A stretch of 64,000 bases of DNA. It comes from Hymenobacter oligotrophus (GTDB lineage Bacteria > Bacteroidota > Bacteroidia > Cytophagales > Hymenobacteraceae). Location of the stretch: contig NZ_CP032317.1 of the NCBI RefSeq assembly GCF_003574965.1, positions 2,728,001 to 2,792,000 on the forward strand. The letters are read 5' to 3'. The notes beneath the pieces were generated by a model. It saw only the letters and a list, made by a program, of their open reading frames with translations, was not told the origin of the DNA and did no database searches. The position numbers and the translations under genes were made by a program. Below, one piece after another: positions 41,024-50,392 of the stretch; position 1 is the first letter of the stretch, and each line of letters starts with the position of its first letter.

Positions 41024-41332
41024 ATGAAATTCTCCTTCAAAACCCTGCTGGCAGTTGCCGCCTTCGCTGCTTTCGCTACGACCTCGTGCAGCGAGAAAAC
41101 CCAAGAAAACGCCGAAGCTACGACCGAAAGCGCAGCCAACGATGCGGCCAACGCTACTTCGGATGCGGCTAACGCCACCTCGAACGCTGCCGATGCCGCT
41201 GGCAACGCCGCCGCCGATGCCGTAACGCCCGACAACGACGGCCAGAACACCGTAGCTCCCGAAAAGGGCGACACCGCCATGGTGCAAAACAAGCCCGCCG
41301 ATGGCGTGGTTGACGAAACCCAGAAGAAGTAA
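41024..41332 (+). CDS. Small Ala/Asn-rich lipoprotein
   Basis: A 102-residue lipoprotein: MKFSFKTLLAVAAFAAFATTSC with lipobox TTSC, then low-complexity tandem units of the form DAANATS / NAADAAG (about residues 38-66) and an acidic Lys-ending tail. Such Ala-rich heptad-like repeats can form a helical rod as in Lpp. No domain is recognised. A strong terminator follows at 41357-41390. Confidence 0.75.
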   Translation: MKFSFKTLLAVAAFAAFATTSCSEKTQENAEATTESAANDAANATSDAANATSNAADAAGNAAADAVTPDNDGQNTVAPEKGDTAMVQNKPADGVVDETQKK

Positions 41333-41356
41333 TCTTTAGCGCTTGAGCGCACGTGT

Positions 41357-41390
41357 AAGCGCCTGCCCCTGTTATCAGGGGCAGGCGCTT
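41357..41390 (+). terminator. Terminator of the Ala/Asn-rich lipoprotein gene
   Basis: AAGCGCCTGCCCCT pairs with AGGGGCAGGCGCTT and is followed by TGCTTTTT. Confidence 0.85.
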
Positions 41391-41614
41391 TGCTTTTTCG
41401 GCCGGCCTGCGCCGCATTGGCTGTTGCGCGCTCGGCCTACGGGCGCACCTAGGGCCGGGCGCGCAACGGCCCGGGGCCACAACCTCGGCGGCAGCCCGGC
41501 GTAGGCTTAGAGTGCTTGGCCCTCGGTGTGCCCGGCTCCGCGGCTTATCGGCGGTTTTTGGTTTTCATACGCAATGCCTTTCCGAACCACTCGCCTTTGC
41601 TGCCCACAAGCCCC

Positions 41615-42181
41615 ATGTACCCCGCCCCCGACGATCTGCTGACACTCGGCAACAAAGCCTTGCTGCGTTTGCACAAAACGGCCTTTTTGTGCTCGCGCGA
41701 TTACCCCAGCGCCATCGAAAAGCCGGTGTATTTGTGGGCGCTGGAGCAGCGCTACGAGGGCACGTGCGTGCTGTCGGGGTTTCACTCGCGGCTCGAGCAG
41801 GCGGTGCTGCGCTACTTGCTGCAGGGGCAGTGGCACCCGGTGGTGTACGCGCTTGGGCGGGGCATTCAGCCTAGCACCCGCTTTGAGTACGAAGTGCCGG
41901 TGGCCGCCGGGCACTTACTGTTTGTTACGCCCTTTGCCGACGACGTGCACAGCATCACGCCGGATACGGCGGCCATTCGCAACCAGCTCGTGGCCGAGTT
42001 GGCCGACTCGTTTTTCATTCCGTACCTCACGCCGGGCGGCAACCTCAACGAGCTGTTGCAGCACCCGGCTTTCGGGGCCAAGCCCATCGTTACGCTCGAT
42101 TTGCCGGAGAATTACCCGCTTAAAGCCTTAGGCGCCAAAATCTTCCGCTCGGCACTGGCCCTAAGCCACAACCAACAATAA
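41615..42181 (+). CDS. Hypothetical Rossmann-like protein (SLOG/DprA-like)
   Basis: A 188-residue protein starting MYPAPDDLLTLGNKALLRLHK. The series FLCSRDYP, CVLSGFHSRLEQAVLRYLLQG and PVVYALGRG, followed by HLLFVTPF, resembles the nucleotide-binding Rossmann fold of DprA/SLOG proteins, in which a GFxxxxE-type loop binds ligand. The fold assignment is tentative. The start at 41615 is preferred because the 33 upstream residues look non-coding. It precedes DUF1206 by 48 bp and could be co-transcribed. Confidence 0.65.
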   Translation: MYPAPDDLLTLGNKALLRLHKTAFLCSRDYPSAIEKPVYLWALEQRYEGTCVLSGFHSRLEQAVLRYLLQGQWHPVVYALGRGIQPSTRFEYEVPVAAGHLLFVTPFADDVHSITPDTAAIRNQLVAELADSFFIPYLTPGGNLNELLQHPAFGAKPIVTLDLPENYPLKALGAKIFRSALALSHNQQ

Positions 42182-42229
42182 GTTAACCTTTCGGCGCTAT
42201 AGGTGCGTATGCTAGGTGTTAACCCTTTC

Positions 42230-43081
42230 ATGCGAACTACCATGGCTACCCTAGCTTCTCATATTCCAACGCATCTTCCGGCCTCGCCTTCCGACGGCAT
42301 CCGCACCCTGGCCCGCCTAGGCTTTGCGGCCAAAGGCATGGTGTACACCGTGCTGGGCGTGCTGGCCGTAATGGCCGCCACCGGCACCGAAGGCGGCCGC
42401 ACCGCCGACAAAACCCAGGTGCTGCAAACCATTCAGGACATGCCCATGGGCCGCTGGCTGCTGGGCCTGGTGGCCCTGGGCCTGGCCGGCTACGTGCTGT
42501 GGCGCTTTGTGCAGGCCATCCGCGACACTGAAGGCCATGGCAACAGCGCCAAAGGCATGGGCAAGCGCCTGTCTTACGCGGCTAGCGCGCTGGGCTACGG
42601 CGTGCTGGCGTACATTGCCGGCAAGGCTGCTTTCGAAAATACCTCGGCCGGCAGCGGCAGCGGCAACTCGCGCCAGTCGTTTGTGGCCACGCTGCTCGAG
42701 CAATCGTACGGGCAGTGGCTGGTGGGCGCCATCGGCCTCACGGTAATTGGCATTGGCGTGTACCAGCTTATCCGGGCTTACTCGGGTTCGTTTGCCAAGC
42801 ACGTCAACTCCAGCCAGATTCCGGCCAACCAGCAACGTTTGGTATACCGCATGGGCCAGTTAGGCTACACCGCCCGCGGCATTGTGTGGGGCATTTTGGG
42901 TTACTTTTTGGTGCAGGCTGCCATGCAAAGCAATGCCAACGCAGCCCAGGACACCGGAGGCGCCTTTGATTTGTTGGCCAGCATGGGCGCGGGCGTGCTG
43001 CTGGTGGTAGCACTGGGCCTGGTGGCCTACGGCCTGTACATGTTTGTGCGAGCCAAGTACCCCATCCTGCGCGGCGTTTAA
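42230..43081 (+). CDS. DUF1206 family membrane protein
   Basis: A 283-residue membrane protein with three repeated two-helix units, each starting with a LARLGFAAKGMVYTVLGVLA-like stretch: residues 25-90, 105-175 and 205-283 (RMGQLGYTARGIVWGILGYFL in the third). This three-fold pattern, with conserved Gly residues, defines DUF1206. Function unknown. An internal start four codons later (42242) is possible. A 33-bp perfect hairpin follows. Confidence 0.88.
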   Translation: MRTTMATLASHIPTHLPASPSDGIRTLARLGFAAKGMVYTVLGVLAVMAATGTEGGRTADKTQVLQTIQDMPMGRWLLGLVALGLAGYVLWRFVQAIRDTEGHGNSAKGMGKRLSYAASALGYGVLAYIAGKAAFENTSAGSGSGNSRQSFVATLLEQSYGQWLVGAIGLTVIGIGVYQLIRAYSGSFAKHVNSSQIPANQQRLVYRMGQLGYTARGIVWGILGYFLVQAAMQSNANAAQDTGGAFDLLASMGAGVLLVVALGLVAYGLYMFVRAKYPILRGV

Positions 43082-43085
43082 TCGT

Positions 43086-43155
43086 CCTAGGTGCAAACAC
43101 AACGAAGCCCGCCCGGCACTGCTGCCGGGCGGGCTTCGTTGTGTTTGCACCTAGG
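43086..43155. terminator. Perfect 33-bp hairpin between convergent genes
   Basis: 43086-43118 is the exact reverse complement of 43123-43155, with a four-base loop (CTGC). The arms begin and end with CCTAGG. It serves as a bidirectional terminator, but its length exceeds normal terminators. Confidence 0.85.
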
Positions 43156-43163
43156 GCAGCGCA

Positions 43164-44399
43164 TTAGTGCACGCTGGCCAAGGTGTTCGCGCTTGCGTAG
43201 TCCTGCAGATACTCAAACCGCGGGGCCAGCTGCCCGTGGGCGGCAATGGTAGCCCGCTCGATTACGCGGTCGGGGTCGGGCCCGAACAAATACGGAAACA
43301 CGTTATCGATGAGCTGCCGGCCGAAGTCGCGCGAGGCGTTGCGGGGCAGCTCGCAGGGCAGGTTATCCACGGCCATGACCGTTATGTTGTTGGGGCGCGC
43401 GTACGCCGGCTCCAGCTCGCCGGTGGCGGGGTTGTAGTCGAAGGCCGGATCGGGGATGCTGGTGCTGCGCTTGGTGACGGGGATGGAGCCGTCGACGTCG
43501 CAGGTTACGTCGGCAATGGTGTTGATGCGGAAACCGGGGCGGCGCGTGTCGTCTTCCGAAAACAGCCTAGGTGCCGTGGGGTGCCAGTAGGCGCAGGCAA
43601 CGAGCAGGTCGGTTACGGGCAAAAACTTGTCGAACGTCGACTTGTATTCCTGCGGGTTGCGGTGGAAATCGGGCGTATCCCACACGCGGCCGTCCTGGCG
43701 GGCGTTGTAGTCGGAGGAGCGCAGCTGCGTGTACACCGGCTCCGCAAAATCGTGGTACAGGTAATCGTACACGCTTACCTGCCGGATGCCCATGCAATCG
43801 AGCACCTCCAGAGCGCCTTTGGCCACGCGGCCCGAGCCCGTTACGGCAATTTTAATGGGCGGCAGGCGCTTCACTTTAAAGTACTCCTCCTGCATGTCGC
43901 CTAGGTCGGTGCACTGGTAGGCAGGCTTCAGTTGGTACAGGCCGTGCTTGCGGCCGTAGGTGAGCAGGCCGTTGTAGGCGCCTACAATGCCGGCCCAGCG
44001 CCCAAACGCCACAATTCGCTCGCCCTCGGCGTTGGTGAGCATTTCGTAGTCGATGAGCGTAATGTCCTTTTGCAGCACTTGGCGCAGCAACTCCCGGTTG
44101 GCGGGCTGCTTTTTCACGGTGTGCGAAAAGAACAAATACGTTTTGTTCGGAATGAGCTGCGCCACGGGCACTTCCTTCACGCCCATCAGGATGTCGCAGT
44201 CCGATACATCGGCTTGCACCTCAATGCCTAAGTCGCGGTACTCCTGGTCGGCGTAGCTGCGGATGTCGCTGCTTTGCACCACCACTTTCACGTGCGGCCA
44301 GGTTTGTTGCACCTCCACGCACTTTTTGGGCGTAAGCGGCACGCGGCGGTCGACGGGTACTTTGCCTTCGCGAATCAGGCCTAAACGAATGGGTGGCAT
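43164..44399 (-). CDS. NAD(P)-dependent oxidoreductase, saccharopine/alanine dehydrogenase-like
   Basis: A 411-residue enzyme of the AlaDH/PNT and lysine-ketoglutarate reductase family. The N terminus IRLGLIREGKVPVDRRVPLTPKKC has the family's EGKxPxDxRVPLTP substrate motif. DCDILMGVKEVPVAQLIPNKTYLFFSHTVKKQ is the second N-domain signature, and the NAD-binding glycine motif is IAVTGSGRVAKGALEVLD near residue 200. The closest function is probably lysine-forming saccharopine dehydrogenase or a related amino-acid dehydrogenase; the exact substrate is unresolved. Monocistronic. Confidence 0.85.
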   Translation of the reverse strand: MPPIRLGLIREGKVPVDRRVPLTPKKCVEVQQTWPHVKVVVQSSDIRSYADQEYRDLGIEVQADVSDCDILMGVKEVPVAQLIPNKTYLFFSHTVKKQPANRELLRQVLQKDITLIDYEMLTNAEGERIVAFGRWAGIVGAYNGLLTYGRKHGLYQLKPAYQCTDLGDMQEEYFKVKRLPPIKIAVTGSGRVAKGALEVLDCMGIRQVSVYDYLYHDFAEPVYTQLRSSDYNARQDGRVWDTPDFHRNPQEYKSTFDKFLPVTDLLVACAYWHPTAPRLFSEDDTRRPGFRINTIADVTCDVDGSIPVTKRSTSIPDPAFDYNPATGELEPAYARPNNITVMAVDNLPCELPRNASRDFGRQLIDNVFPYLFGPDPDRVIERATIAAHGQLAPRFEYLQDYASANTLASVH

Positions 44400-44645
44400 A
44401 GCGGTAACCTAACGGGTGGGTGGTAACGGCAAAGCTATTGTTTTCAGGCATAAGTACTCCGCCAAGCGCTTGCGGCCGGTGCCCCGCTTGCCCCTTGTGG
44501 CCCTAGGTGACGGCTGCCGCACAAGCTCAACCACCACCGCCACCTAGGGCAGCTACCCGACGGGGCCAATCCGCTGCCCAGACAAGCAGCTGCTTTTTGC
44601 ACATTTTCGTCGGCTTTTTGGTTTAAGGGGCAATCCATTTCGAGC

Positions 44646-44653
44646 TACCTTTG
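44646..44653 (+). promoter_or_regulatory. -7 element of the gcvP promoter
   Basis: TACCTTTG matches TAnnTTTG and lies 48 bp upstream of the gcvP start. A well-spaced TTG was not clear. Elsewhere, the 302-bp gap 44400-44701 holds CCTAGG at 44501 and 44542. Confidence 0.5.
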
Positions 44654-44701
44654 TTAGGGCCTAACGAGGTCCCATTTCCCGCCATCCATCTGTTTCCCTG
44701 T

Positions 44702-47620
44702 ATGAAGTTGTCCTTCAAGCCCGCCGACGTGTTCGTTGACCGCCACAACGGTCCTGACGCCGTGGCCGTGGCCGAGATGCTGCAAACCATCGGCGTTGAG
44801 TCGGTGGATCAGCTCATCAATGAAACCGTACCGGCCCGCATCCGGCTGAAGCGCGAGCTGAACCTGCCCGCGGCTCTTACCGAGCGCCAGTTTCTGCAGA
44901 AGTTCAAGCAGATTGCCGGCCAAAACAAAGTGTTCCGCTCGTTTATCGGCCTGGGTTACCACGACACCCAGCTGCCGCCGGTAATCCTGCGCAACATCAT
45001 GGAAAACCCCGGCTGGTACACGGCTTACACGCCCTACCAGGCCGAAATTGCGCAAGGCCGCCTCGAAGCCCTCATCAACTACCAAACAATGGTAATTGAG
45101 CTGACGGGCCTCGAAATTGCCAACGCTTCGTTGCTCGACGAAGGCACCGCCGCCGCCGAAGCCATGAACATGTTCCATGGCCTCACCAAAAAGAAGAACG
45201 CCACCAAGTTCTTTGTGTCGGAGCAGGTGCTGCCCCAAACCATCGACGTGCTGCGCACGCGCGCCACGCCCCTGGGCATCGAGCTGATTGTGGGCGACCA
45301 CCGCAGCACCGACCTCAGCGACGAAGCCATTTTTGGCGGCCTGGTGCAGTACCCCGCCGCCGACGGCGAGGTGTTCGATTACACCGATTTCATCGCCCAA
45401 GCCCACGAGCGCGGCCAGTTTGTGGCCGTAGCTGCCGACCTGCTGGCCCTTACGCTGCTCACCTCGCCCGGCGAGATGGGCGCCGATGCCGTGGTGGGCA
45501 ACTCGCAACGCTTTGGCGTACCGATGGGCTACGGCGGCCCGCACGCCGGTTTCTTTGCTACCAAGGATGCGTACAAGCGCGTAATTCCGGGCCGCATCAT
45601 CGGCCAGAGCGTGGACGCCACCGGCAACCGCGCCTACCGCATGGCCCTGCAAACGCGCGAGCAGCACATCCGCCGCGAAAAGGCCACCTCCAACATTTGC
45701 ACCGCGCAGGTGCTGCTGTCGGTTATTGCCGGCATGTACGCCGTGTACCACGGCCCCGAGCGCCTCAAGCAAATTGCCACCAACGTGCACCTGCTCACGC
45801 GCCAGCTGGCCGAGGGCCTGCGCGGCTTAGGCGCCGAGTTGCTGGTGGAGAATTACTTCGATACTGTTTCGCTGAAGCTGGAAAGCGCCGAGCTGCAGCA
45901 AGCCCTGAAGCGCGAGCTGGAAGCCGTAGGCATCAACCTGCGCTACTTTGGCGAAAGCAACGTGGGCATTTCGCTGCACCAAAACGCCGAGCCGCAAGAC
46001 GTAGCCGACATCCTAGGTGCGTTTGGCAAGGTGTTGGGCAAGCAGGCAGCTGGTTCGGTTGCAGTGCCGGCCGATGCCGAGCTGGTGTGGCCCGCTAACC
46101 TCATCCGCAAGTCGGAGTTCCTGAAGCACGAGGTGTTCAACACGCACCACTCGGAGCACGAGTTGCTGCGCTACATGAAGCAGCTCGAGAACAAAGACCT
46201 CTCGCTGACGCACTCGATGATTTCGCTGGGCTCGTGCACCATGAAGCTCAACGCTACCGCCGAGATGATTCCGGTCACCTGGCCCGAGATTGGCCAGTTG
46301 CACCCCTTCGCGCCGCGCGAGCAGGCGCAAGGCTACTCGCAAATCTTCAAAGACCTGGAGGCCTGGCTGTGCGAGGTTACCGGTTTCGATGCCGTTTCGC
46401 TGCAGCCCAACTCGGGTGCGCAGGGCGAATACGCCGGCTTGCTCGTAATTAAGGCGTACCACGACGCCCGCGGCGACCACCACCGCAACGTGGCCCTTAT
46501 TCCGGCCTCGGCCCACGGCACCAACCCGGCTTCGGCGGCCATGGTGGGCATGCAGATTGTGGTAGTGAAAAGCACCGAGCGCGGCGAAATCGACCTCGAC
46601 GACCTGCGCGCCAAGGCCGAGCAGTACTCCGATAAGCTGAGCTGCCTGATGGTGACCTACCCCAGCACGCACGGCGTGTACGAGGAGAGCATCATCGACA
46701 TCTGCAACATCATTCACGAGCACGGCGGCCGCGTGTACATGGACGGCGCCAACATGAACGCCCAAGTAGGCCTCACGTCGCCCGCCAACATCGGCGCCGA
46801 CGTGTGCCACCTGAACCTGCACAAAACCTTCTGCATTCCGCACGGCGGCGGCGGCCCCGGCGTAGGCCCCATCGGCGTAGTAGCCGACCTGGCCCCCTAC
46901 CTGCCCGGCCACGTGGTGGTAGATGCCGACGGCCGCACCGAAGGCGCTGTTTCGGCCGCTCCGTGGGGCTCGGCCAGCATTCTGCCCATTTCGTACGCCT
47001 ACATCGCCATGATGGGCGGCGAAGGCCTGAAGGCAGCCACCGAAACGGCTATCCTGAACGCGAACTACATTAAGGCTCGCCTCGAGGAGCACTACCCGGT
47101 GCTGTACACGGGCGAAAACGGCCGTTGCGCCCACGAAATGATTCTCGACTGCCGCCAGTTCAAGAAAGCTGGCATTGAGGTGGAGGACATTGCCAAGCGC
47201 CTGATGGACTACGGCTACCACGCGCCCACCGTGTCGTTCCCGGTGGCAGGCACGCTTATGGTGGAGCCCACCGAGTCGGAAAGCAAGGAGGAACTGGACC
47301 GCTTCTGCGAGGCCATGATCAAGATCCGTGAGGAGATTCGGGCTGTGGAAGAAGGGCGCGCCGATGCCAAAGACAACCTGCTGAAGCACGCGCCGCACAC
47401 CGCCGCCGTGCTGCTGCAGGAAGAATGGACGCGCCCCTACACCCGCGAGCAGGCCGCTTACCCCACTGACTTCGCCCGTCGCTACAAGTTCTGGCCCACC
47501 GTGTCGCGCATCGACTCGGCGTACGGCGACCGGAACCTGATTTGCGCTTGCACGCCCATCGAGGCCTACGCCGACCAGGAGGAGCACCTCGTGCCCACCG
47601 ACAAAGGTCCGTCGTATTGA
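44702..47620 (+). CDS. gcvP: Glycine dehydrogenase (decarboxylating), P-protein
   Basis: A 972-residue PLP enzyme that decarboxylates glycine and passes aminomethyl to lipoylated GcvH. The full single-chain form fuses both halves (GcvP1 and GcvP2). The N-terminal half shows [33 protein letters not shown]; the C-terminal half has the PLP lysine K708 in [17 protein letters not shown]. The start [19 protein letters not shown] is at 44702. The gcvT and gcvH genes are not in the window. Two hairpins follow the stop. Confidence 0.97.
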   Translation: MKLSFKPADVFVDRHNGPDAVAVAEMLQTIGVESVDQLINETVPARIRLKRELNLPAALTERQFLQKFKQIAGQNKVFRSFIGLGYHDTQLPPVILRNIMENPGWYTAYTPYQAEIAQGRLEALINYQTMVIELTGLEIANASLLDEGTAAAEAMNMFHGLTKKKNATKFFVSEQVLPQTIDVLRTRATPLGIELIVGDHRSTDLSDEAIFGGLVQYPAADGEVFDYTDFIAQAHERGQFVAVAADLLALTLLTSPGEMGADAVVGNSQRFGVPMGYGGPHAGFFATKDAYKRVIPGRIIGQSVDATGNRAYRMALQTREQHIRREKATSNICTAQVLLSVIAGMYAVYHGPERLKQIATNVHLLTRQLAEGLRGLGAELLVENYFDTVSLKLESAELQQALKRELEAVGINLRYFGESNVGISLHQNAEPQDVADILGAFGKVLGKQAAGSVAVPADAELVWPANLIRKSEFLKHEVFNTHHSEHELLRYMKQLENKDLSLTHSMISLGSCTMKLNATAEMIPVTWPEIGQLHPFAPREQAQGYSQIFKDLEAWLCEVTGFDAVSLQPNSGAQGEYAGLLVIKAYHDARGDHHRNVALIPASAHGTNPASAAMVGMQIVVVKSTERGEIDLDDLRAKAEQYSDKLSCLMVTYPSTHGVYEESIIDICNIIHEHGGRVYMDGANMNAQVGLTSPANIGADVCHLNLHKTFCIPHGGGGPGVGPIGVVADLAPYLPGHVVVDADGRTEGAVSAAPWGSASILPISYAYIAMMGGEGLKAATETAILNANYIKARLEEHYPVLYTGENGRCAHEMILDCRQFKKAGIEVEDIAKRLMDYGYHAPTVSFPVAGTLMVEPTESESKEELDRFCEAMIKIREEIRAVEEGRADAKDNLLKHAPHTAAVLLQEEWTRPYTREQAAYPTDFARRYKFWPTVSRIDSAYGDRNLICACTPIEAYADQEEHLVPTDKGPSY

Positions 47621-47666
47621 GTAGTTAGTACTGAGTACATGATACCAAGTACTCAGTACTAACTAC
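47621..47666. other. 18-bp perfect inverted repeat directly after gcvP
   Basis: GTAGTTAGTACTGAGTAC pairs with its exact complement 47649-47666 over a ten-base loop. It overlaps the codon after the gcvP stop region and precedes the main terminator. Similar GTAGTTGGTA-rich sequence lies upstream of lipA near 50240-50265. Confidence 0.7.
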
Positions 47667-47674
47667 CAAATACA

Positions 47675-47716
47675 AACAAAAAGGCCCGCTGCCATTTGGC
47701 AGCGGGCCTTTTTGTT
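47675..47716. terminator. Bidirectional terminator, gcvP / lipoprotein pair
   Basis: AACAAAAAGGCCCGCTGCC pairs perfectly with 47698-47716 over an ATTT loop, with T-tracts on both strands. Confidence 0.9.
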
Positions 47717-47732
47717 GCGGGGCACCTAGGGC

Positions 47733-48029
47733 CTACTTGCCGAAGCAGGAACGGTACATGTAGCCTACCTGCGCTTCGCCGGCGGGGTTGGTAACGCGGG
47801 CTTTCACGAAGTACGCATCGATGGTATCCATCACTTGTACTTCCGTGCCCGAGGCCACCGTTGTCAGTTGGGTGGCTTCCTTCTTCATGCCGTCGTAGAG
47901 GGCGCATTCTACTACGGTGTTGTGTGCTACGGGTGTGCGGCTGGCCCGAGCTGCCGAGCTGCCATCGTCTTTGGCGGCGCTGCAGGCACCTAGGGCCGCG
48001 AGGGAACAGAACAGTAGAGCTTTTTTCAT
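47733..48029 (-). CDS. Small lipoprotein, SH3-like, paralog A
   Basis: A 98-residue lipoprotein: MKKALLFCSLAALGAC with lipobox LGAC and the lead SAAKDDG, then a small beta domain (VVECALYDGMKKEATQLTTVASGTEVQVMDTIDAYFVKARV) suggestive of a bacterial SH3 fold, ending VGYMYRSCFGK. It is a tandem paralog of 48106-48399, sharing AKDD after the lipobox, the xxYFVKAR / AHFVRAR strand and the MY(R/K)(S/A)C(F/L)GK end. The two conserved Cys may form a disulfide. Function unknown. Confidence 0.8.
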   Translation of the reverse strand: MKKALLFCSLAALGACSAAKDDGSSAARASRTPVAHNTVVECALYDGMKKEATQLTTVASGTEVQVMDTIDAYFVKARVTNPAGEAQVGYMYRSCFGK

Positions 48030-48105
48030 ATAGCTGAATTACGTCAGGAAGATAAGGAATTGATTGGGGGCCGAAAAGTGAAATTATCTGTTCGGCTCCG
48101 GTTAC

Positions 48106-48399
48106 CTACTTGCCTAGGCAAGCTTTGTACATAAAGCCCGTAAGCGTTTTGCCATTTTTGCTCATGCGCGCCCGCACAAAGTGGGCGTTGCTCGAATCCA
48201 GTACCTGGATTTTGGCGCCCACATCAATCATAGCCAGCATTTCGGATTGGGTAGAGGCTTGGCTGTAGAGGCCGCAGGTGGCGCCGGCGGTGCGGTCGAT
48301 GGCAACGGGCAGCAGCGTCGGGATTTTGGCCACGTCGTCTTTGGCAGTGGCACAGGCGCCGAGCGCCAGCAAGCAGGCAGCAAACAATAGGCGGATCAT
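48106..48399 (-). CDS. Small lipoprotein, SH3-like, paralog B
   Basis: A 97-residue lipoprotein: MIRLLFAACLLALGACATAKDD (lipobox LGAC), then GATCGLYSQASTQSEMLAMIDVGAKIQVLDSSNAHFVRARM, an SH3-like beta domain, ending GFMYKACLGK. It is the upstream member of a tandem pair; the 76-bp gap suggests either co-transcription or separate promoters. Paired Cys positions match paralog A. Function unknown. Confidence 0.8.
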   Translation of the reverse strand: MIRLLFAACLLALGACATAKDDVAKIPTLLPVAIDRTAGATCGLYSQASTQSEMLAMIDVGAKIQVLDSSNAHFVRARMSKNGKTLTGFMYKACLGK

Positions 48400-48615
48400 G
48401 GGTAGGATTTTTGGGGAAACAGAGCTGTGCTACAATATCAAACTCGTCAGTATCATATCAAAATATTCCTGTCTTTTTATTCTACTACATTCTTAGGGAT
48501 ATCCTAAAACCGGGAACATACGCCCCTGCCCTAGGTGTTGTGCTAGTGTGCCGGTAAACAGGGCCGATGCGGCAAGCAGCGGCAGCTACTGGAGCATTTC
48601 ACCATGCCTTTTCCT

Positions 48616-49224
48616 ATGAAATTCATCACGCAAATTTTCACTCGTCCGGCGGCGCTGGCAGCCGTTGGGCTTACCCTGCTGTTGGGCTCGGCCGGTTGTG
48701 CCTCGGTGCCGCGTGTAGGCGTCACTTCCGATTTCGACCACGCCGTTAATTTCCGCAACTACAAAACCTGGGCGTGGTACCCCGAGCAGCCCACCGATGC
48801 TGAGGGCGGCCCGGCCAAGGGTTACAACTCCTTCTTCGACAAGCGCATGCGCCGCTCGGTGGAAGCCGAAATGGTGCGCAAGGGCATGACGAAGGTGGAG
48901 AAAAACCCCGACGTGTACGTGGCCTACTCGGCGCGCGTGGAGGACAAGCAACGCACCAACACGGCGGTGCCGTACGGCCCCTACGGCTGGCACCCCTACT
49001 GGGGTTTGGGCTGGAACCGCGGCCTGTACCAGCAACCGGTGGTTGAGTACAAGGCTGGCAACGTCATCATCGACATTGTGGATGCCAAGCGCAAAGAGTT
49101 GGTATGGCGCGGCTACGGCCAAAGCCAGGTAGACGAGCAAAACCTGTCGGATGAGGAAGTAAACCGCATCGTGACGGGCGTGTTGGGCACCTACCCGCCC
49201 ACCGACAACACCGCTCGCCGCTAA
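48616..49224 (+). CDS. DUF4136 lipoprotein
   Basis: A 202-residue lipoprotein. MKFITQIFTRPAALAAVGLTLLLGSAGC ends in lipobox SAGC; the start at 48604 adds only four residues. The DUF4136 domain follows: VTSDFDHAVNFRNYKTWAWYP, RMRRSVEAEMVRKGMTKVEKNPDVYVAYSARV and IDIVDAKRKELVWRGYGQSQVDE. The loop WHPYWGLGWNRGLYQQP is aromatic-rich. The family is periplasmic or outer-membrane-anchored and uncharacterised. A strong bidirectional terminator separates it from lipA. Confidence 0.9.
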   Translation: MKFITQIFTRPAALAAVGLTLLLGSAGCASVPRVGVTSDFDHAVNFRNYKTWAWYPEQPTDAEGGPAKGYNSFFDKRMRRSVEAEMVRKGMTKVEKNPDVYVAYSARVEDKQRTNTAVPYGPYGWHPYWGLGWNRGLYQQPVVEYKAGNVIIDIVDAKRKELVWRGYGQSQVDEQNLSDEEVNRIVTGVLGTYPPTDNTARR

Positions 49225-49254
49225 GCCCGGCCGTTCTGCGCAAATTCTTCTGTT

Positions 49255-49292
49255 AAAAAGCCCCGCTTCTCGTCCGAGAAGCGGGGCTTTTT
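49255..49292. terminator. Bidirectional terminator, DUF4136 / lipA
   Basis: AAAAAGCCCCGCTTCTCG pairs perfectly with 49275-49292 over a two-base spacer. The A/T ends serve both directions. Confidence 0.88.
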
Positions 49293-49328
49293 GCCGACGG
49301 AACCTAGGGTTGGCCTAGGTCGGCAGTT

Positions 49329-50231
49329 TTAGATCGGCACGTTTACGTGGCGCTCGGCGTGGTAGCTGGAGCGCACCAGCGGACCGCTCTCCACGTACTT
49401 TAGGCCGCGGCGCAGGCCTTCTTCGCGGTAGTGCGCAAACAAATCGGGGTGGATAAACTCGGCTACCTCAATGTGGCGCTTGGTGGGCTGCAGGTACTGA
49501 CCTAGGGTAAGGATGTCGAGGCCGTTGGCCACAAGGTCGTCCATGGCTTGGTACATCTCGTCCTTGGTTTCGCCCAAGCCCAGCATAATACCCGATTTGG
49601 TGCGCTTGCCGGCTTCTTTGGTGCGGCGAATCTGCTCCAGGCTGCGGTCGTACTTGGCCTGCGGGCGCACCAGGCGGTAGAGGCTGCCCACGGTTTCGAT
49701 GTTGTGCGACACCACCTCCTGGCCACCGGCAATCATGGTCTGCAGCGCATCCCAGTTGGCTTTCACGTCGGGTATGAGCGTTTCGATGGTGGTTTCGGGC
49801 GAGAGCTGCTTGGTTTGAACCACCGTTTCGTACCACACGCTGGCGCCGCGGTCTTTCAACTCGTCGCGGTTTACGGAGGTAATTACGGCGTGCTTCACGC
49901 CCATCAGCTTAATGGCCTCGGCTACGCGGCGGGGCTCGTCGAGGTCGTACTCGGTGGGGCGGCCCGTAGCCACGGCGCAAAACGAGCACGAGCGCGTGCA
50001 AATATTGCCCAAAATCATGAACGTGGCGGTGCCGGCACCCCAGCACTCGCCCATGTTGGGGCAGTTCCCGCTTTCGCAGATGGTATGCAGCTTATGTTCG
50101 TCCACGAGGCGGCGCACGTTGGCGTACGATTCGCCTACCGGCAGCTTCACGCGCAGCCAATCGGGCTTGCGGGGCTTGGCCGGGGCAGCCGCTTCGGGTT
50201 GTATTACGGGTAAGGTCAGGAGAGTATCCAT
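49329..50231 (-). CDS. lipA: Lipoyl synthase
   Basis: A 300-residue radical-SAM enzyme that inserts two sulfurs into protein-bound octanoyl chains to make lipoyl groups. The auxiliary cluster motif [12 protein letters not shown] and the radical-SAM motif CTRSCSFC, preceded by ATFMILGNI, are both present; LMVGLGET-type SAM contacts appear as [13 protein letters not shown]. The C terminus ends with the conserved [10 protein letters not shown] (RSSYxA). The start [15 protein letters not shown] at 50231 is chosen. It supplies the lipoate needed by the odhB, gcvP and branched-chain systems. Confidence 0.96.
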   Translation of the reverse strand: MDTLLTLPVIQPEAAAPAKPRKPDWLRVKLPVGESYANVRRLVDEHKLHTICESGNCPNMGECWGAGTATFMILGNICTRSCSFCAVATGRPTEYDLDEPRRVAEAIKLMGVKHAVITSVNRDELKDRGASVWYETVVQTKQLSPETTIETLIPDVKANWDALQTMIAGGQEVVSHNIETVGSLYRLVRPQAKYDRSLEQIRRTKEAGKRTKSGIMLGLGETKDEMYQAMDDLVANGLDILTLGQYLQPTKRHIEVAEFIHPDLFAHYREEGLRRGLKYVESGPLVRSSYHAERHVNVPI

Positions 50232-50285
50232 ACCACAAAGGTAGTTGGTATTGGGTAGTTGGTAGTCAGTAACCACCCAACAAAG

Positions 50286-50328
50286 CGTGGGTTTGGCTGC
50301 CGGCTGTATAGCCGCAACCAAACCCACG
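50286..50328 (-). terminator. Hairpin downstream of the outer-membrane-protein gene
   Basis: CGTGGGTTTGG pairs with CCAAACCCACG around a partly paired loop, 65 bp past the stop at 50393 and before the lipA start. Confidence 0.6.
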
Positions 50329-50392
50329 TAACGGCTGGTTCAAAGCCCTAGGTGCCTATTGCCGCTTCAGCACACAACAGCCAGCACTGCAG

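Noticed and set aside
40426-41352. 308-residue version of the DUF6799-like gene
   Set aside because: The first 150 codons are antisense to the Ala/Asn-rich lipoprotein gene; the Met at 40893 begins a clear signal peptide.
46013-47587. A 524-codon open frame on the minus strand
   Set aside because: Antisense shadow of gcvP, which has full family motifs and the PLP lysine.
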